DNA of 44,334 bases from Pseudescherichia vulneris NBRC 102420 (GCF_000759795.1 NZ_BBMZ01000033.1:1-44334), one strand, 5' to 3'. Numbered from the stretch's first letter, positions 1-8,680 are shown. The notes: generated from the sequence alone by a model not told the origin. Translations and numbers: made by a program.

Positions 1-163
1 CTGCCCCTGTGCCCAGCAGCGGAGCGGCCACGGTGGCCGCCGCTGCCACGGCCGAGCCGATGGCGGCATAGGCCACGCCTTCAGCCAGCACACTGGTGAT
101 ATCGGCGAGGACGGAGGCGTGAATAATCTCATCGCCCTGCCGGGCTGCGTAATTGTCGCTCAT
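1..163 (-). CDS. N-terminal part of a prePAAR/PAAR (probably Rhs-type) T6SS effector, cut by window edge
   Basis: The minus strand reads 54 codons from an ATG at 161-163 to the left edge, with no stop. The first residues are MSDNYAARQGDEIIH, which contains the prePAAR pattern AARxxDxxxH at residues 6-15. That motif is known from class I type VI secretion effectors, where it precedes N-terminal membrane segments and a PAAR domain. Residues about 24-54 are rich in Ala, Gly and Val and look like the start of such a membrane segment. PAAR proteins of this type cap the T6SS spike and usually carry an Rhs barrel and a C-terminal toxin; all of that lies outside the window. A GGAG sits rather far (about 14 nt) upstream of the ATG. 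In E. coli the neighbour of rlmC here is artJ, so this gene marks an accessory insertion. I am confident of the family start, not of the Rhs assignment or toxin type. Confidence 0.75.
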   Translation of the reverse strand, partial: MSDNYAARQGDEIIHASVLADITSVLAEGVAYAAIGSAVAAAATVAAPLLGTGA

Positions 164-475
164 GCTTCAGGCGTTGCTCCTGCGCTAATAATAAAATCCG
201 TATTATTTAATATCGATGCCATGCCTGCCCTGGCGGGAGACTTATTACGCTTACCGCTAATAATAAGTGGCTAACATTTTAATGAACGTTGCAACTTATA
301 AAAAATATACGGGTACTTTACGCGCTGAGTTTTTCTGTGTTTTGTTTTAAAATGCTATTGCCTTTTATTATTCATTCACCTCCTGAATAGGATGCGCCAC
401 TATTTACCATGAATAAAATAGGCTGGAGAACGTTATAGCCAAGTGATTAAAAACAGCAGAGAGACGCTAATTTAT
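164..475. other. AT-rich intergenic region upstream of the prePAAR gene
   Basis: No coding region is supported here. The stretch is clearly AT-richer than the flanking core genes and must hold the promoter of the leftward prePAAR gene. I see no clear regulator site or RNA gene in it. The rlmC terminator follows at 476-510. Confidence 0.6.
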
Positions 476-510
476 AAAAGGCCGGGTAACGCTCGCCACC
501 CGGCCTTTTT
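476..510. terminator. Intrinsic terminator of rlmC (bidirectional)
   Basis: A hairpin with arms GGCCGGGT (480-487) and ACCCGGCC (498-505) and a 10-nt loop is flanked by AAAA on the left and TTTTT on the right. It can therefore terminate in both directions. It lies just after the rlmC stop codon on the minus strand and closes the pot-ybjO-rlmC gene string. Confidence 0.85.
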
Positions 511-511
511 A

Positions 512-1642
512 TTACCCTTCTCGCAGCAACAATGTTAATACTTCATAATGCGCCGTATGCGGGAACATATCGAATAGCTGCACGCGTTCAATACGGTACC
601 CAGGCAGCGCGCGAATATCTTTCGCCATCGTTTCGGCATTGCAGCTAGAGTAAATAATCCACTGCGGAGCCATGGCGCTCAGATAGTCGCACAGCGGCTT
701 GCCGATGCCGCGCCGCGGCGGGTTCACCACCACTAGCTCCGGCACCGCCCCCTGCCCCGTGGCAAATGCGGTGGAATCCAGCGCCTGGAAATGCACATTG
801 TGCAGACCCAGCTCTTCAGCAGACTGTTTCGCGCAGGCGATGGCCTCTGGGGCGATCTCAATTCCGGTCAGCGTCATCTCCGGCGTCGCGCAGTGCAGGC
901 CAAAGCCGCCTACGCCGCAGAAGAGGTCCCACATGTGCTTCACCGGCAGCGCCCGTACCCAGTCGCGGGCGGTGGCGTAGAGGCTTGCCGCCACGCTGGG
1001 GTTAGTCTGGAAGAAGCTCTGGGGGCGGATCCACAGCGGCACGCCGTTAAAGCGCTCCGCCAACGCCCGCTGGTCGGTGAGCCAGATCTCCTGCTCCCCC
1101 TCCATAATCGCCATATGCACCGGCTGGATGTTTACCGAGATCACCTTCAGCTGCGGCAGCTCGGCCTGCAGCGCAGGCAGCGCGGCGCGAAGCTGATCGA
1201 GCTTGGCCTCTGAACGCAGCACAAAGCGCAGCATCAGGCCGCCGTCGAGCTGGCTTTCGGTGAGCAGCAGGTACTTCAGCTCCCCGCGCTTGCGCGCCAC
1301 GTTATAGGGCGTCAGGCCCGCTCGGGCAATAAAGGGCTTCAGGGCGGCAAAAACCGGGTAGAACGACGCCGGATAGAGCGGGCAGTCGGTGAGATCCTCC
1401 GGCGAGCCGTCGCGGTGCAGCATCCCCAGCAGCGGTTTCTCCACGCTGCCACTCACCACCATCTTGGCTTTGTTACGGAACCCCTGCTCCGGGCCGCTGA
1501 CCGGGGTGCACCACTCGGCGACCGGCAGACCGTCCAGCAGCGCATGCAGGCTCGCCGTCTTGCTGGCAAGCTGTTGCGGGACCGGCTGGTCGATCCATTG
1601 ACAGGAGCGACAGCGACCGGCGTCATAAAGGGCGCACTGCAT
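512..1642 (-). CDS. rlmC: 23S rRNA (uracil(747)-C(5))-methyltransferase RlmC
   Basis: This 376-residue protein matches E. coli RlmC (RumB, 375 aa), which methylates U747 of 23S rRNA using S-adenosylmethionine in the cytoplasm. The N-terminus carries the iron-sulfur cysteines C3, C11 and C14 plus a further Cys in the DCPLYP segment. The SAM-binding region shows the [15 protein letters not shown] motif, VVNPPRRG follows, and the catalytic Cys is C334 in YSSCNAE. It lacks the N-terminal TRAM domain of RlmD/TrmA, as RlmC should. It lies downstream of ybjO in the same order as in E. coli and is closed by the terminator at 476-510. Confidence 0.96.
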   Translation of the reverse strand: MQCALYDAGRCRSCQWIDQPVPQQLASKTASLHALLDGLPVAEWCTPVSGPEQGFRNKAKMVVSGSVEKPLLGMLHRDGSPEDLTDCPLYPASFYPVFAALKPFIARAGLTPYNVARKRGELKYLLLTESQLDGGLMLRFVLRSEAKLDQLRAALPALQAELPQLKVISVNIQPVHMAIMEGEQEIWLTDQRALAERFNGVPLWIRPQSFFQTNPSVAASLYATARDWVRALPVKHMWDLFCGVGGFGLHCATPEMTLTGIEIAPEAIACAKQSAEELGLHNVHFQALDSTAFATGQGAVPELVVVNPPRRGIGKPLCDYLSAMAPQWIIYSSCNAETMAKDIRALPGYRIERVQLFDMFPHTAHYEVLTLLLREG

Positions 1643-1684
1643 GATAGAAACCTTCTTTTTTGCGGGGCGGGGATTGTACCACCG

Positions 1685-2158
1685 TTACTGGAAGCGGAAA
1701 AAGCGTCTGCAGGGGGATGGGATAAACAGCAAGGCAAGCACCAGCATATCCGGCAGCTTTTGCATCACCAGCGAGCGGAAAATTTCCCGTTTCGAGCCAC
1801 CGGCAATACTGAACAGCTCTGGGTAGCCGTAACCCAGCGAGGCCGCCCACAGGTAGCCTGCGGCCACCACCTGGGTCAAGAGATAGAGCCAGCGCGCCCA
1901 GTTGCGGCCTTTAATGACCGAGAAGGCGCAGAGAAATTCAAGGAACAGCAGCAGCAGGCTGCCAAGGAAAATCAGCGTCAGGTTCCAGGTCTGGGCGCTG
2001 CGGTGGATAAAGTCCAGCGTCCCGCGCAGCCCCAGCAGGTTAAATAGCAGCAGCAGGTCGAGGCAGCGCATCGCAATAATAGCGATAGCCGCGACCTGAA
2101 CCAGCGTCGGCACGTTAAGTCGCGCATGACCCTGCTGCGTTTTATTGAAAAATCCCAC
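1685..2158 (-). CDS. ybjO: YbjO family inner-membrane protein
   Basis: This is a DUF2593/YbjO-like membrane protein of unknown function, 157 aa from the chosen start (E. coli YbjO has 162). It shows about four hydrophobic segments, beginning at the VPTLVQVAAIAIIAMR stretch. The conserved tail around SLGYGYPELFSIAGGSKREIF resembles E. coli YbjO. I chose a GTG start at 2158 because GGGAAGG lies 7 nt upstream and the resulting length fits the family. The reading frame stays open to an ATG at 2224, which would add 22 residues without resemblance to YbjO. It follows potI and may be cotranscribed with the pot genes, but nothing in the sequence ties it to polyamine transport. Confidence 0.85.
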   Translation of the reverse strand: MGFFNKTQQGHARLNVPTLVQVAAIAIIAMRCLDLLLLFNLLGLRGTLDFIHRSAQTWNLTLIFLGSLLLLFLEFLCAFSVIKGRNWARWLYLLTQVVAAGYLWAASLGYGYPELFSIAGGSKREIFRSLVMQKLPDMLVLALLFIPSPCRRFFRFQ

Positions 2159-2236
2159 GGCGTAGCCTTCCCTGCGAAACGATGCCGCGATCGACGCGGC
2201 ATCAGTGACCCATGACCTCAGCAAATAGTAGTGGGA

Positions 2237-3082
2237 TCAGCCCTGCCTTGCACGCTGGATATCACGCGTTCGCTGCTTTTCTGCACGAGCCATCAAAAGC
2301 CAGGCGATAAAACCAACAACGCCCACCACGCCGAGGATAATCGACGCCAGGGCGTTGATCTCCGGGTTCACCCCCATGCGCACGCTGGAGAAGACCAGCA
2401 TCGGCAGCGTCGTGGCTCCCGGCCCGGAGACGAAGCTGGCGATCACCAGATCGTCCAGCGACAGGGTAAAGGCCAGCAGCCAGCCGGAGATCACCGCCGG
2501 CATGATCATCGGCAGAGTGATGATAAAGAAGACTTTCACCGGGGTGGCACCGAGATCCATCGCCGCCTCCTCAATGGAGCGATCCAGCTCGCGCAGGCGG
2601 GAGGAGATCACCACCGCCACGTAGGCGGTACAGAAGGTTACGTGCGCCAGCCAGATGGTGAGCATCCCGCGATCCGCAGGCCAGCCAATAGCGTGAGCCA
2701 GAGCGACAAACAGCAGCAGCAGCGACAGGCCGGTGATCACGTCAGGCATAACCAGCGGGGCGGTGATCATAAAGGCAAAGCCGTTTGCGCCGCGAAAGCG
2801 TCCGAAGCGCACCATCACCACGGCGGCAATGGTCCCGAGGATCACCGCCATCGTTGCCGCGCAGGCGGCAATGGTCAGGCTTAACCCTACCGCGCTCATC
2901 ATCGCGTCGTCGTGAAACAGCTCGCGATACCAGCGGGTAGACCACCCGGCCCACACCGTCACCAGCTTCGAGCTGTTGAACGAGTAGATCACCAGCATCA
3001 GCATTGGCGCGTAGAGGAAGGTAAACCCGAGAACCAGGATCAGGATCCGCCACGGGGAGCGCACTACCGGTAAATTGTTCAT
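2237..3082 (-). CDS. potI: Putrescine ABC transporter permease PotI
   Basis: PotI is one of two inner-membrane permeases of the PotFGHI putrescine importer. The 281-residue protein has about six transmembrane segments. The EAA loop that docks to the ATPase is visible as EEAAMDLGATPVKVFFIITLPMIMPAV. Its ATG overlaps the potH stop by 4 nt, which indicates translational coupling. Length and sequence match E. coli PotI (281 aa). The gene order potF-potG-potH-potI, all on the minus strand, is the standard operon. Confidence 0.96.
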   Translation of the reverse strand: MNNLPVVRSPWRILILVLGFTFLYAPMLMLVIYSFNSSKLVTVWAGWSTRWYRELFHDDAMMSAVGLSLTIAACAATMAVILGTIAAVVMVRFGRFRGANGFAFMITAPLVMPDVITGLSLLLLFVALAHAIGWPADRGMLTIWLAHVTFCTAYVAVVISSRLRELDRSIEEAAMDLGATPVKVFFIITLPMIMPAVISGWLLAFTLSLDDLVIASFVSGPGATTLPMLVFSSVRMGVNPEINALASIILGVVGVVGFIAWLLMARAEKQRTRDIQRARQG

Positions 3083-4032
3083 GCGTGGTCTCCCGTCGCT
3101 TTGCTCTGATGTTTATGGAACCACATGATTGGTACAATCAGCAGCAGCAGCATGATAATGGCGACCGCCGAGGCAACTGGCCAGTCACGGTTGTTAAAGA
3201 ACTCCTGCCACAGCACGCGGCCAATCATGATGCTATCCGGGCCGCCGAGCAGTTCCGGGATCACGAACTCGCCCACCGCCGGGATAAACACCAGCATCGA
3301 TCCCGCGATAATCCCGCCCTTGGTCAGGGGTACGATCACGCTAAAGAAGGTCTTAAGCGGTCGGGCACCGAGATCCAGCGAGGCTTCAACCAGCGAGTAG
3401 TCGATGCGCGTCAGGGCGGTGTAGATCGGCAGCACCATAAACGGCAGGTAGGCGTAAACAATGCCGATATAGACCGCGAGATTGGTGTGCAGAATAGTCA
3501 GCGGCTGGTCAATCACCCCCAGCCAGAGCAGGACGTTATTCAGCACGCCGTTGTTTTTCAGGATCCCCATCCAGGCGTAGACGCGGATCAGGAACGAGGT
3601 CCACGACGGCAGGATCACTAACAGCAGCAGGATGTTGCGCGTCGACGGCTTGCTGTGCGCCACCGCCCAAGCCAGCGGGTAGCCCAGCAGCAAGCAGCAG
3701 ATCGTCGAGATGCCCGCCACCTGTAACGATTGCAGGTAGGCCTCGAAGTAGAGCGGATCGTCCGTAAGCTGGAGGAAGTTCCCCAGATTAAGGGTGATCG
3801 AGAGCTGGCCGTCGGCCCACTCCATCAGATCGGTATAGGGCGGGATCGCCCGCGCCATCTCGGCCAGGCTGATTTTAAAGACGATCAGAAACGGCAGTAA
3901 AAACAGCAGCGACAGCCAGATGTAGGGCAGCGCTATCACTAGCTTGCGCCCGTGCTTCATCTGCATCCGCGCCAGCCAGAGGGTAAAGCGGGACGTTTTT
4001 TCCACGCGGGCCGGGGGTTCTAATGTGCTCAT
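3079..4032 (-). CDS. potH: Putrescine ABC transporter permease PotH
   Basis: PotH pairs with PotI to form the membrane channel of the putrescine importer. It is 317 aa, the same as E. coli. About six membrane spans are visible, and the EAA loop reads EASLDLGARPLKTFFSVIVPLTKGG. I place the start at the ATG at 4030-4032 (MSTLEPPAR), because AAGGAG lies 5 nt before it. The in-frame GTG one codon upstream is too close to that ribosome-binding site. The 3' end overlaps potI by 4 nt and the 5' end follows potG after 9 nt, so the genes form one transcription unit. Confidence 0.96.
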   Translation of the reverse strand: MSTLEPPARVEKTSRFTLWLARMQMKHGRKLVIALPYIWLSLLFLLPFLIVFKISLAEMARAIPPYTDLMEWADGQLSITLNLGNFLQLTDDPLYFEAYLQSLQVAGISTICCLLLGYPLAWAVAHSKPSTRNILLLLVILPSWTSFLIRVYAWMGILKNNGVLNNVLLWLGVIDQPLTILHTNLAVYIGIVYAYLPFMVLPIYTALTRIDYSLVEASLDLGARPLKTFFSVIVPLTKGGIIAGSMLVFIPAVGEFVIPELLGGPDSIMIGRVLWQEFFNNRDWPVASAVAIIMLLLLIVPIMWFHKHQSKATGDHA

Positions 4033-4041
4033 CACCGCTCC

Positions 4042-5175
4042 TTAAACCGTTAGCACAACGCAGCTGTCGGCATCCCAGCAGAGACGGACTTCGTCGCCCC
4101 ACGTCGGCAGGCCTTTGCGGTAGCGATGTTCATTCTGCAGCTGGGCGCTAATCATCTGTCCGCTCTTGAGGCGAACGTGGTAGATCGAGAGATCGCCGAG
4201 GTAGGCAATATGCACCACTTCACCCACGGCAAAGTTGAAGCCGTCGGCCGGGGCCTCGTCGCAGAGCATGATCTTCTCCGGGCGCAGGGCCACGTAGACC
4301 GGCACGTTGTCCACCACCGACGCATCCGCATCGACCTTCAGGGGATGCATCAGCCCCGGCGAGTCAATGACCAGACCATCCTCCTGGCGATCCTTCAGCA
4401 GCCCTTCGAAGACGTTCACCGAGCCGATAAACTCTGCGCTATAGCGGGTGGTTGGATGCTCGTAGATCTCCTCCGGCTCGCCGATCTGCACAAACTTGCC
4501 CCGGTTCATAATGGCGATACGTCCGGCCATGGTCATCGCCTCTTCCTGATCGTGGGTCACCATCACGCAGGTCACCCCTACCCGCTCAAGAATATCGACT
4601 ACTTCCAGCTGCATCCGGTCGCGCAGCTTCTTATCCAGCGCCCCCATCGGCTCGTCGAGCAGCAGCAGCTTAGGCCGCTTCGCCAGACTGCGGGCCAGGG
4701 CCACGCGCTGACGCTGACCGCCCGAGAGCTGGTGCGGCTTACGCTTGGCAAACTCGCTCATGTGCACAAGGCCCAGCATCTCCGCGACCCGGCTAGCTAT
4801 CTCCGCCTTCGGCAGCTTGTCCTGCTTCAGGCCGAAGGCAATGTTCTGCTCTACGGTCATATGCGGAAAGAGCGCGTAGGACTGGAACATCATATTGATG
4901 GGGCGCAGGTAGGGCGGCACGTGGGCCAGGTCAACGCCGTCCAGCATAATTTGCCCGGTGGTAGGCTGCTCGAAACCTGCCAGCATACGCAGCAGGGTTG
5001 ATTTCCCGCAGCCGGACGCGCCCAGCAGGGCAAAAATCTCACCCTTGTAGATAGTCAGATTGACGTCATCCACGGCGTGTTGACCATCAAACGATTTGGT
5101 CAGGTTACGAATTTCCAGCAGCGGCGTCAGCGCCTTACGAGGTTTCGCCTGTGGGCGGGGGGTTGCGTCATTCAC
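4042..5175 (-). CDS. potG: Putrescine ABC transporter ATP-binding protein PotG
   Basis: PotG is the ATPase that powers PotHI-mediated putrescine uptake. The protein has a Walker A motif (GASGCGKST), a Q-loop (MMFQSYALFPHMT), the ABC signature LSGGQRQR, a Walker B/D-loop (LLLLDEPMGALDKKLR), the switch His in VTHDQEEA, and a C-terminal TOBE-like regulatory domain. The start is a GTG at 5173-5175 (VNDATPRPQAK), preceded by GGAG at good spacing; this gives 377 aa, exactly the E. coli length. A longer open frame to 5253 adds 26 residues that run through the palindrome at 5234-5257 and is unlikely to be translated. Confidence 0.95.
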   Translation of the reverse strand: MNDATPRPQAKPRKALTPLLEIRNLTKSFDGQHAVDDVNLTIYKGEIFALLGASGCGKSTLLRMLAGFEQPTTGQIMLDGVDLAHVPPYLRPINMMFQSYALFPHMTVEQNIAFGLKQDKLPKAEIASRVAEMLGLVHMSEFAKRKPHQLSGGQRQRVALARSLAKRPKLLLLDEPMGALDKKLRDRMQLEVVDILERVGVTCVMVTHDQEEAMTMAGRIAIMNRGKFVQIGEPEEIYEHPTTRYSAEFIGSVNVFEGLLKDRQEDGLVIDSPGLMHPLKVDADASVVDNVPVYVALRPEKIMLCDEAPADGFNFAVGEVVHIAYLGDLSIYHVRLKSGQMISAQLQNEHRYRKGLPTWGDEVRLCWDADSCVVLTV

Positions 5176-5233
5176 GGGATGCTCTCCGGCATACAGATAA
5201 ACAGGTGCAAATGCACTAAAACGGTGCCTGATG

Positions 5234-5257
5234 TCCGGTGGCGCGAACGCCACCGGA
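5234..5257. repeat. REP-like palindrome between potF and potG
   Basis: A perfect 10-bp stem TCCGGTGGCG / CGCCACCGGA with a 4-nt CGAA loop sits in the potF-potG gap. It has the GC-rich look of an enterobacterial REP element. Its position after the periplasmic binding-protein gene fits the usual role of such hairpins in stabilising the upstream mRNA, giving more PotF than PotGHI. That role is inference. Confidence 0.8.
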
Positions 5258-5264
5258 TACGGTC

Positions 5265-6374
5265 TTATTTACCGCTCTTCACTTTGGTCCATGCGCGGGT
5301 TCTCACGCGATCGATTTTCGGCTCCTGCACCTTCAGGGTAAAGAGCTTGGCGAAGACGTCCGCCGGTGGGAAAATCGCCGGATTTTCGCGAACTTCAGCG
5401 CTGATCAGCGGCACAGAGGCCTTGTTGCCGTTAGCATAGAAGACGTGGTCGCTGATGTGGGCGATAACGTCCGGACGCATCAGGTAGTTGAGGAACTGGT
5501 AGGCTTCCTCTTTGTTTTTGGCATCTTTCGGCATGGCGAAGACGTCAAAGAAGGCCAGCGCCCCCTCTTTCGGGATGATATAGGAGACCTTAACGCCGTT
5601 TTTCGCCTCTTTCGCACGGTTCGCCGCCTGCCAGACATCCCCTGCCCAGCCAATCGCCACGCAGATATCGCCGTTGGCCAGATCGTTAATGTACTGAGAG
5701 GAGTGGAAGTAGCGGATATTTGGCCGCAGCTTCAGCAGCAGATCGGTGGCCGCGCCGGTGTAGTCGTCCGCTTTGCTGCTGTTGGGATCTTTACCCAGAT
5801 AGTTCAGCACGGTGGCGAAGATCTCTTCCGGGGCATCGAGGAAGGAGACGCCGCAGCTCTTCAGCTTCTCAAGGTTTTCCGGTTTCATCACCAGATCCCA
5901 GCTGTCCACCGGCACGTCGCCCAGCACCGCTTTCACCTTATCAACGTTATAGCCAATGCCGGTGGTTGCCCACAGGTACGGCATCGCGTACTTGTTCTCA
6001 GGATCGTGCTTGGCCACCATCTTCAGCACGTCTGGATCCATGTTTTTCCAGTTCGGCAGCTTGCTCTTATCCAGCGGCTGGAACACGCCTGCGGTCAGCT
6101 GGCGCTCCAGGAAGCTGGCGGAGGGCACAACCAGATCGAAGCCGGTGCTGCCCGCCATCAGTTTGCCTTCGAGCACCTCGTTGGAGTCAAACACGTCGTA
6201 AACCACTTTGATACCGGTCTCTTTTTCAAAGTTTGCCACCGTGTCCGGGGCAATATAATCAGACCAGTTATAGACGTGCAGCGTCTTCTGCTCGGCTGCC
6301 AGCGTGCCGGCGGAGACCGCCATCAGCGCGCCTGCTACCAGACCGGACAACCATTTTTTATTCAGGGTGGTCAT
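5265..6374 (-). CDS. potF: Periplasmic putrescine-binding protein PotF
   Basis: PotF captures putrescine in the periplasm and delivers it to PotGHI. The 369-residue protein (E. coli 370) starts with a signal peptide of about 26 residues (KK, a hydrophobic core, then TLAA before EQKTLHVYNW). The mature part is a spermidine/putrescine-binding fold with the VYNWSDYI opening typical of PotD/PotF. It is the first gene of the operon, and the 349-nt gap upstream must contain the promoter. Confidence 0.96.
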   Translation of the reverse strand: MTTLNKKWLSGLVAGALMAVSAGTLAAEQKTLHVYNWSDYIAPDTVANFEKETGIKVVYDVFDSNEVLEGKLMAGSTGFDLVVPSASFLERQLTAGVFQPLDKSKLPNWKNMDPDVLKMVAKHDPENKYAMPYLWATTGIGYNVDKVKAVLGDVPVDSWDLVMKPENLEKLKSCGVSFLDAPEEIFATVLNYLGKDPNSSKADDYTGAATDLLLKLRPNIRYFHSSQYINDLANGDICVAIGWAGDVWQAANRAKEAKNGVKVSYIIPKEGALAFFDVFAMPKDAKNKEEAYQFLNYLMRPDVIAHISDHVFYANGNKASVPLISAEVRENPAIFPPADVFAKLFTLKVQEPKIDRVRTRAWTKVKSGK

Positions 6375-6723
6375 ATCTCATTCCTTCTGGAAAGTTCGTG
6401 AATAGACGAACTAAATGTACGCATTAAAGATATGCAAGAATCGTGCATACTTTATCACTCTGCACAGCTTCGGGTATGAGACGCCACCCGGCAGACGCTG
6501 CAAGCTTTTTAAAGCAGCGCAAGAATAACTGTAGCCAGGGTTAGAGGCTATAGGTCAGGTTAAAAACCGGGTTTTATCAATTTTTTATTCACTATTTGTC
6601 TATACGATAGCCCGATAGCGCCATCATGGCGGTGAATAAAACTGGTGGGAGGCAGGAAATGCAGAATAAAAGCGGGGAAGAATGCAGCCGCTATGGCAGC
6701 GACTGCGCTAATGTCGTTAGGGT
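6375..6723. other. Intergenic region upstream of the pot operon
   Basis: No gene is supported in these 349 nt between ybjN and potF, both leftward. The region should contain the potF promoter and the end of the ybjN transcript. I see a short hairpin near 6620-6640 (CGCCA/TGGCG) without a T-tract, and AT-rich stretches around 6570-6600. I could not fix a convincing -10/-35 pair or a known regulator site. Confidence 0.5.
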
Positions 6724-7203
6724 TTAGTGAAGAAAATTGCGTACCGTTTCACCGGTAACGGCCTCGTCTTCCTCGGCATTAAACAGCAGCTGCTGCGCGC
6801 AGGCTTCGAGGATCACCATGGAGACCTGCTCCTCGCTGTGACGCATAAACCAGGCAAACTGCTTCAGGTTCACGCCAGGGGCGGCGAACAGCGACTGGCA
6901 CACCACCAGCTTCGGCAGATTATCATCCTGAATGTCGAGGAAGGCTTTAATCGTCAGCGAGCTGGCGTTAATTGCAGAGAGATCGGCCGCCAGCGCCAGC
7001 AGCGCCGTGGGCTTGACCTCTGCCATCGCTGAGAAGAGAACAATATCATCAACCAGATCGATTTTGGCGTCGTAGATGCCGTCAAAGTTTTGCATATGCG
7101 GCAGGTGTAGCGCCTGGCAGGTGTCACACTCATAAAAACTGATGCCCAGCTCGTCAAGCCAATGACGCAAGGTGTCCAGACTGGGTACGACGAGTGAATC
7201 CAT
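6724..7203 (-). CDS. ybjN: YbjN, type III secretion chaperone-like protein of unknown exact function
   Basis: This 159-residue cytoplasmic protein matches E. coli YbjN (158 aa), a DUF1790 protein with a type III secretion chaperone-like fold. Overexpression in E. coli affects motility, biofilm and stress phenotypes; the molecular role is unknown. The segment CDTCQALHLPHMQNFDG is the family hallmark. I chose the ATG at 7201-7203 (MDSLVVPSL), which aligns with the E. coli start; the frame is open 16 codons further upstream. It follows rimK after 87 nt on the same strand, as in E. coli. Confidence 0.92.
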   Translation of the reverse strand: MDSLVVPSLDTLRHWLDELGISFYECDTCQALHLPHMQNFDGIYDAKIDLVDDIVLFSAMAEVKPTALLALAADLSAINASSLTIKAFLDIQDDNLPKLVVCQSLFAAPGVNLKQFAWFMRHSEEQVSMVILEACAQQLLFNAEEDEAVTGETVRNFLH

Positions 7204-7290
7204 AATAGGGGGTGACCTCTGTAAAAAAATTTGCGGGCATAGCTTACGCAAAAAACGCCCTGTATACCATTTATACTGCCGGAAAAGCGC

Positions 7291-8193
7291 CTAGCCGCCC
7301 GTTTTCAGACAAAAGCCGGGGGTGGCCTGCTGCTCGATCCAGGCGATCATCCGCCCGGCAATGTCTACCCCAGTGGCTTTCTCAATGCCCTCCAGGCCCG
7401 GCGAGGCGTTCACTTCCATCACCAGCGGCCCACGATCGGCGCGTAGAATATCGACCCCGGCGACCTCCAGCCCTAGCGTGCGCGCTGCCAGCAGAGCGAT
7501 CTCTCGCTCGCGCAGGGTAATGTTAGCCTCCGTTGCCACGCCGCCGCGGTGCAGGTTGGAGCGGAAATCCCCCTCTTTCGCCCGCCGCTCGATGGCCGCC
7601 ACCACCTCATCCCCCACTACCAGGCAGCGAATGTCGCACCCTTTGGCTTCTTTAATATACTCCTGCACCAGAATGTGGGCGTTGAGACCGCGAAAGGCGT
7701 CGATCACGCTCTCTGCCGCCTGGCGCGTCTCCGCCAGCACCACGCCGATGCCCTGAGTGCCTTCCACCAGCTTGACCACCAGCGGTGCGCCACCGACCAT
7801 GTCGATAAGATCGCTGGTGTCATCTGGCGAGTGGGCAATACCGGTCACCGGCAGATCGATTCCCTGGCGCGCCAGCAGCTGCAGCGAGCGCAGCTTGTCT
7901 CTGGCACGGGTGATAGCCACGGACTCGTTGAGGGGGTAGCTGCCGAGCATTTCGAACTGGCGCAGCGCCGCCGTGCCGTAGAAGGTGATGGCGGAGCCGA
8001 TGCGTGGGATCACGGCATCAAAGTAAGGGAGCTGGCGGCCCTGGTAGTGGATCGACGAGGCCGCCGGACTGATGTTCATATAGCAGGAGAGCGGATCGAG
8101 GATCTCGATGGTGTGGCCCCGCTGTACCGCTGCTTCACGCAGCCGTTTACACGAATAGAGCGTTCCATCCCGGGACAATATGGCAATTTTCAC
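7291..8193 (-). CDS. rimK: Ribosomal protein S6 glutamate ligase RimK
   Basis: RimK is an ATP-grasp ligase that adds glutamate residues to the C-terminus of ribosomal protein S6. The 300-residue length equals that of E. coli. ATP-grasp features are present: the Lys of [15 protein letters not shown], the VQEYI hinge, the AVVGDEVV-like segment and the metal-binding [12 protein letters not shown] loop. In E. coli rimK is downstream of ybjC-nfsA in an operon; here those two genes are missing and rimK faces grxA directly across a 209-nt divergent gap. Confidence 0.96.
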   Translation of the reverse strand: MKIAILSRDGTLYSCKRLREAAVQRGHTIEILDPLSCYMNISPAASSIHYQGRQLPYFDAVIPRIGSAITFYGTAALRQFEMLGSYPLNESVAITRARDKLRSLQLLARQGIDLPVTGIAHSPDDTSDLIDMVGGAPLVVKLVEGTQGIGVVLAETRQAAESVIDAFRGLNAHILVQEYIKEAKGCDIRCLVVGDEVVAAIERRAKEGDFRSNLHRGGVATEANITLREREIALLAARTLGLEVAGVDILRADRGPLVMEVNASPGLEGIEKATGVDIAGRMIAWIEQQATPGFCLKTGG

Positions 8194-8339
8194 CCTGCAC
8201 CTCTCTACAATAACGGTGTCGCAGCCGCATCACTATCATACACGCAGCGAGGCGCAGGATGAACGGGATTTATCGCGTCGTCCTGCTTTGACGAAACATA
8301 GCCTGATGGCATCGAAACGACAGGTAAAACCTTCTTTCT

Positions 8340-8354
8340 ATTACCTGAGGTAAT
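8340..8354. promoter_or_regulatory. Palindrome ATTACCT-G-AGGTAAT in the rimK/grxA divergent region
   Basis: Perfect 7-bp arms around one central base lie 48 nt upstream of the grxA start codon, between the divergent rimK and grxA genes. The size and symmetry fit an operator for a dimeric regulator. I do not recognise the regulator. grxA is OxyR-controlled in E. coli, but this word does not match the ATAG-spaced OxyR pattern. Confidence 0.4.
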
Positions 8355-8402
8355 CGGCATGATAGCCCTATTCGCTGTCTGGCTTAACGTTAAGGAGAGA
8401 GT

Positions 8403-8672
8403 ATGTTCGCTGTAATTTTTGGACGCCCTGGCTGTCCCTACTGCGTACGCGCAAAAGAACTTGCAGATAAACTGAGCACCGAGCGTGACGACTTTAGCTA
8501 TCGCTATGTCGATATTCATGCGGAAGGGATCACCAAAGCCGATCTGGAAAAGACCGTTGGCAAGCCGGTTGAAACCGTGCCGCAGATCTTCCTCGATCAG
8601 AAGCATATCGGTGGCTGCACCGACTTTGAAGCCTATGCTAAAGCGCATCTGGGCCTCTTTGCCGAGCAGTAA
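8403..8672 (+). CDS. grxA: Glutaredoxin 1 (GrxA)
   Basis: GrxA is a cytoplasmic dithiol glutaredoxin that uses glutathione to reduce ribonucleotide reductase, PAPS reductase, OxyR and protein disulfides. The active site CPYC is at residues 11-14 in FGRPGCPYCVRAK. The cis-Pro loop TVPQIF and the GG-C-TDFEAY glutathione-binding segment are present. At 89 aa it is slightly longer than the E. coli protein (85 aa), with a few extra C-terminal residues. The Shine-Dalgarno AAGGAGAG precedes the ATG. It is transcribed away from rimK and converges on ybjM. Confidence 0.96.
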   Translation: MFAVIFGRPGCPYCVRAKELADKLSTERDDFSYRYVDIHAEGITKADLEKTVGKPVETVPQIFLDQKHIGGCTDFEAYAKAHLGLFAEQ

Positions 8673-8680
8673 GCACGCCT

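Noticed and set aside
5176-5253. Longer PotG starting at an ATG at 5253
   Set aside because: The extension runs through a perfect REP-like palindrome and has no counterpart in PotG proteins; the GTG at 5175 gives the exact family length.
8338-8375. Possible OxyR site upstream of grxA
   Set aside because: The spaced ATAG/CTAT tetranucleotides required by the OxyR consensus do not fall into register; only one CTAT and one ATAG are present at wrong spacing.
8205-8648. Open frame of 147 codons antisense to grxA reaching into the rimK gap
   Set aside because: It runs against the well-conserved grxA gene, has no ribosome-binding site that I can see, and shows no resemblance to ybjC or nfsA; it is a shadow frame.
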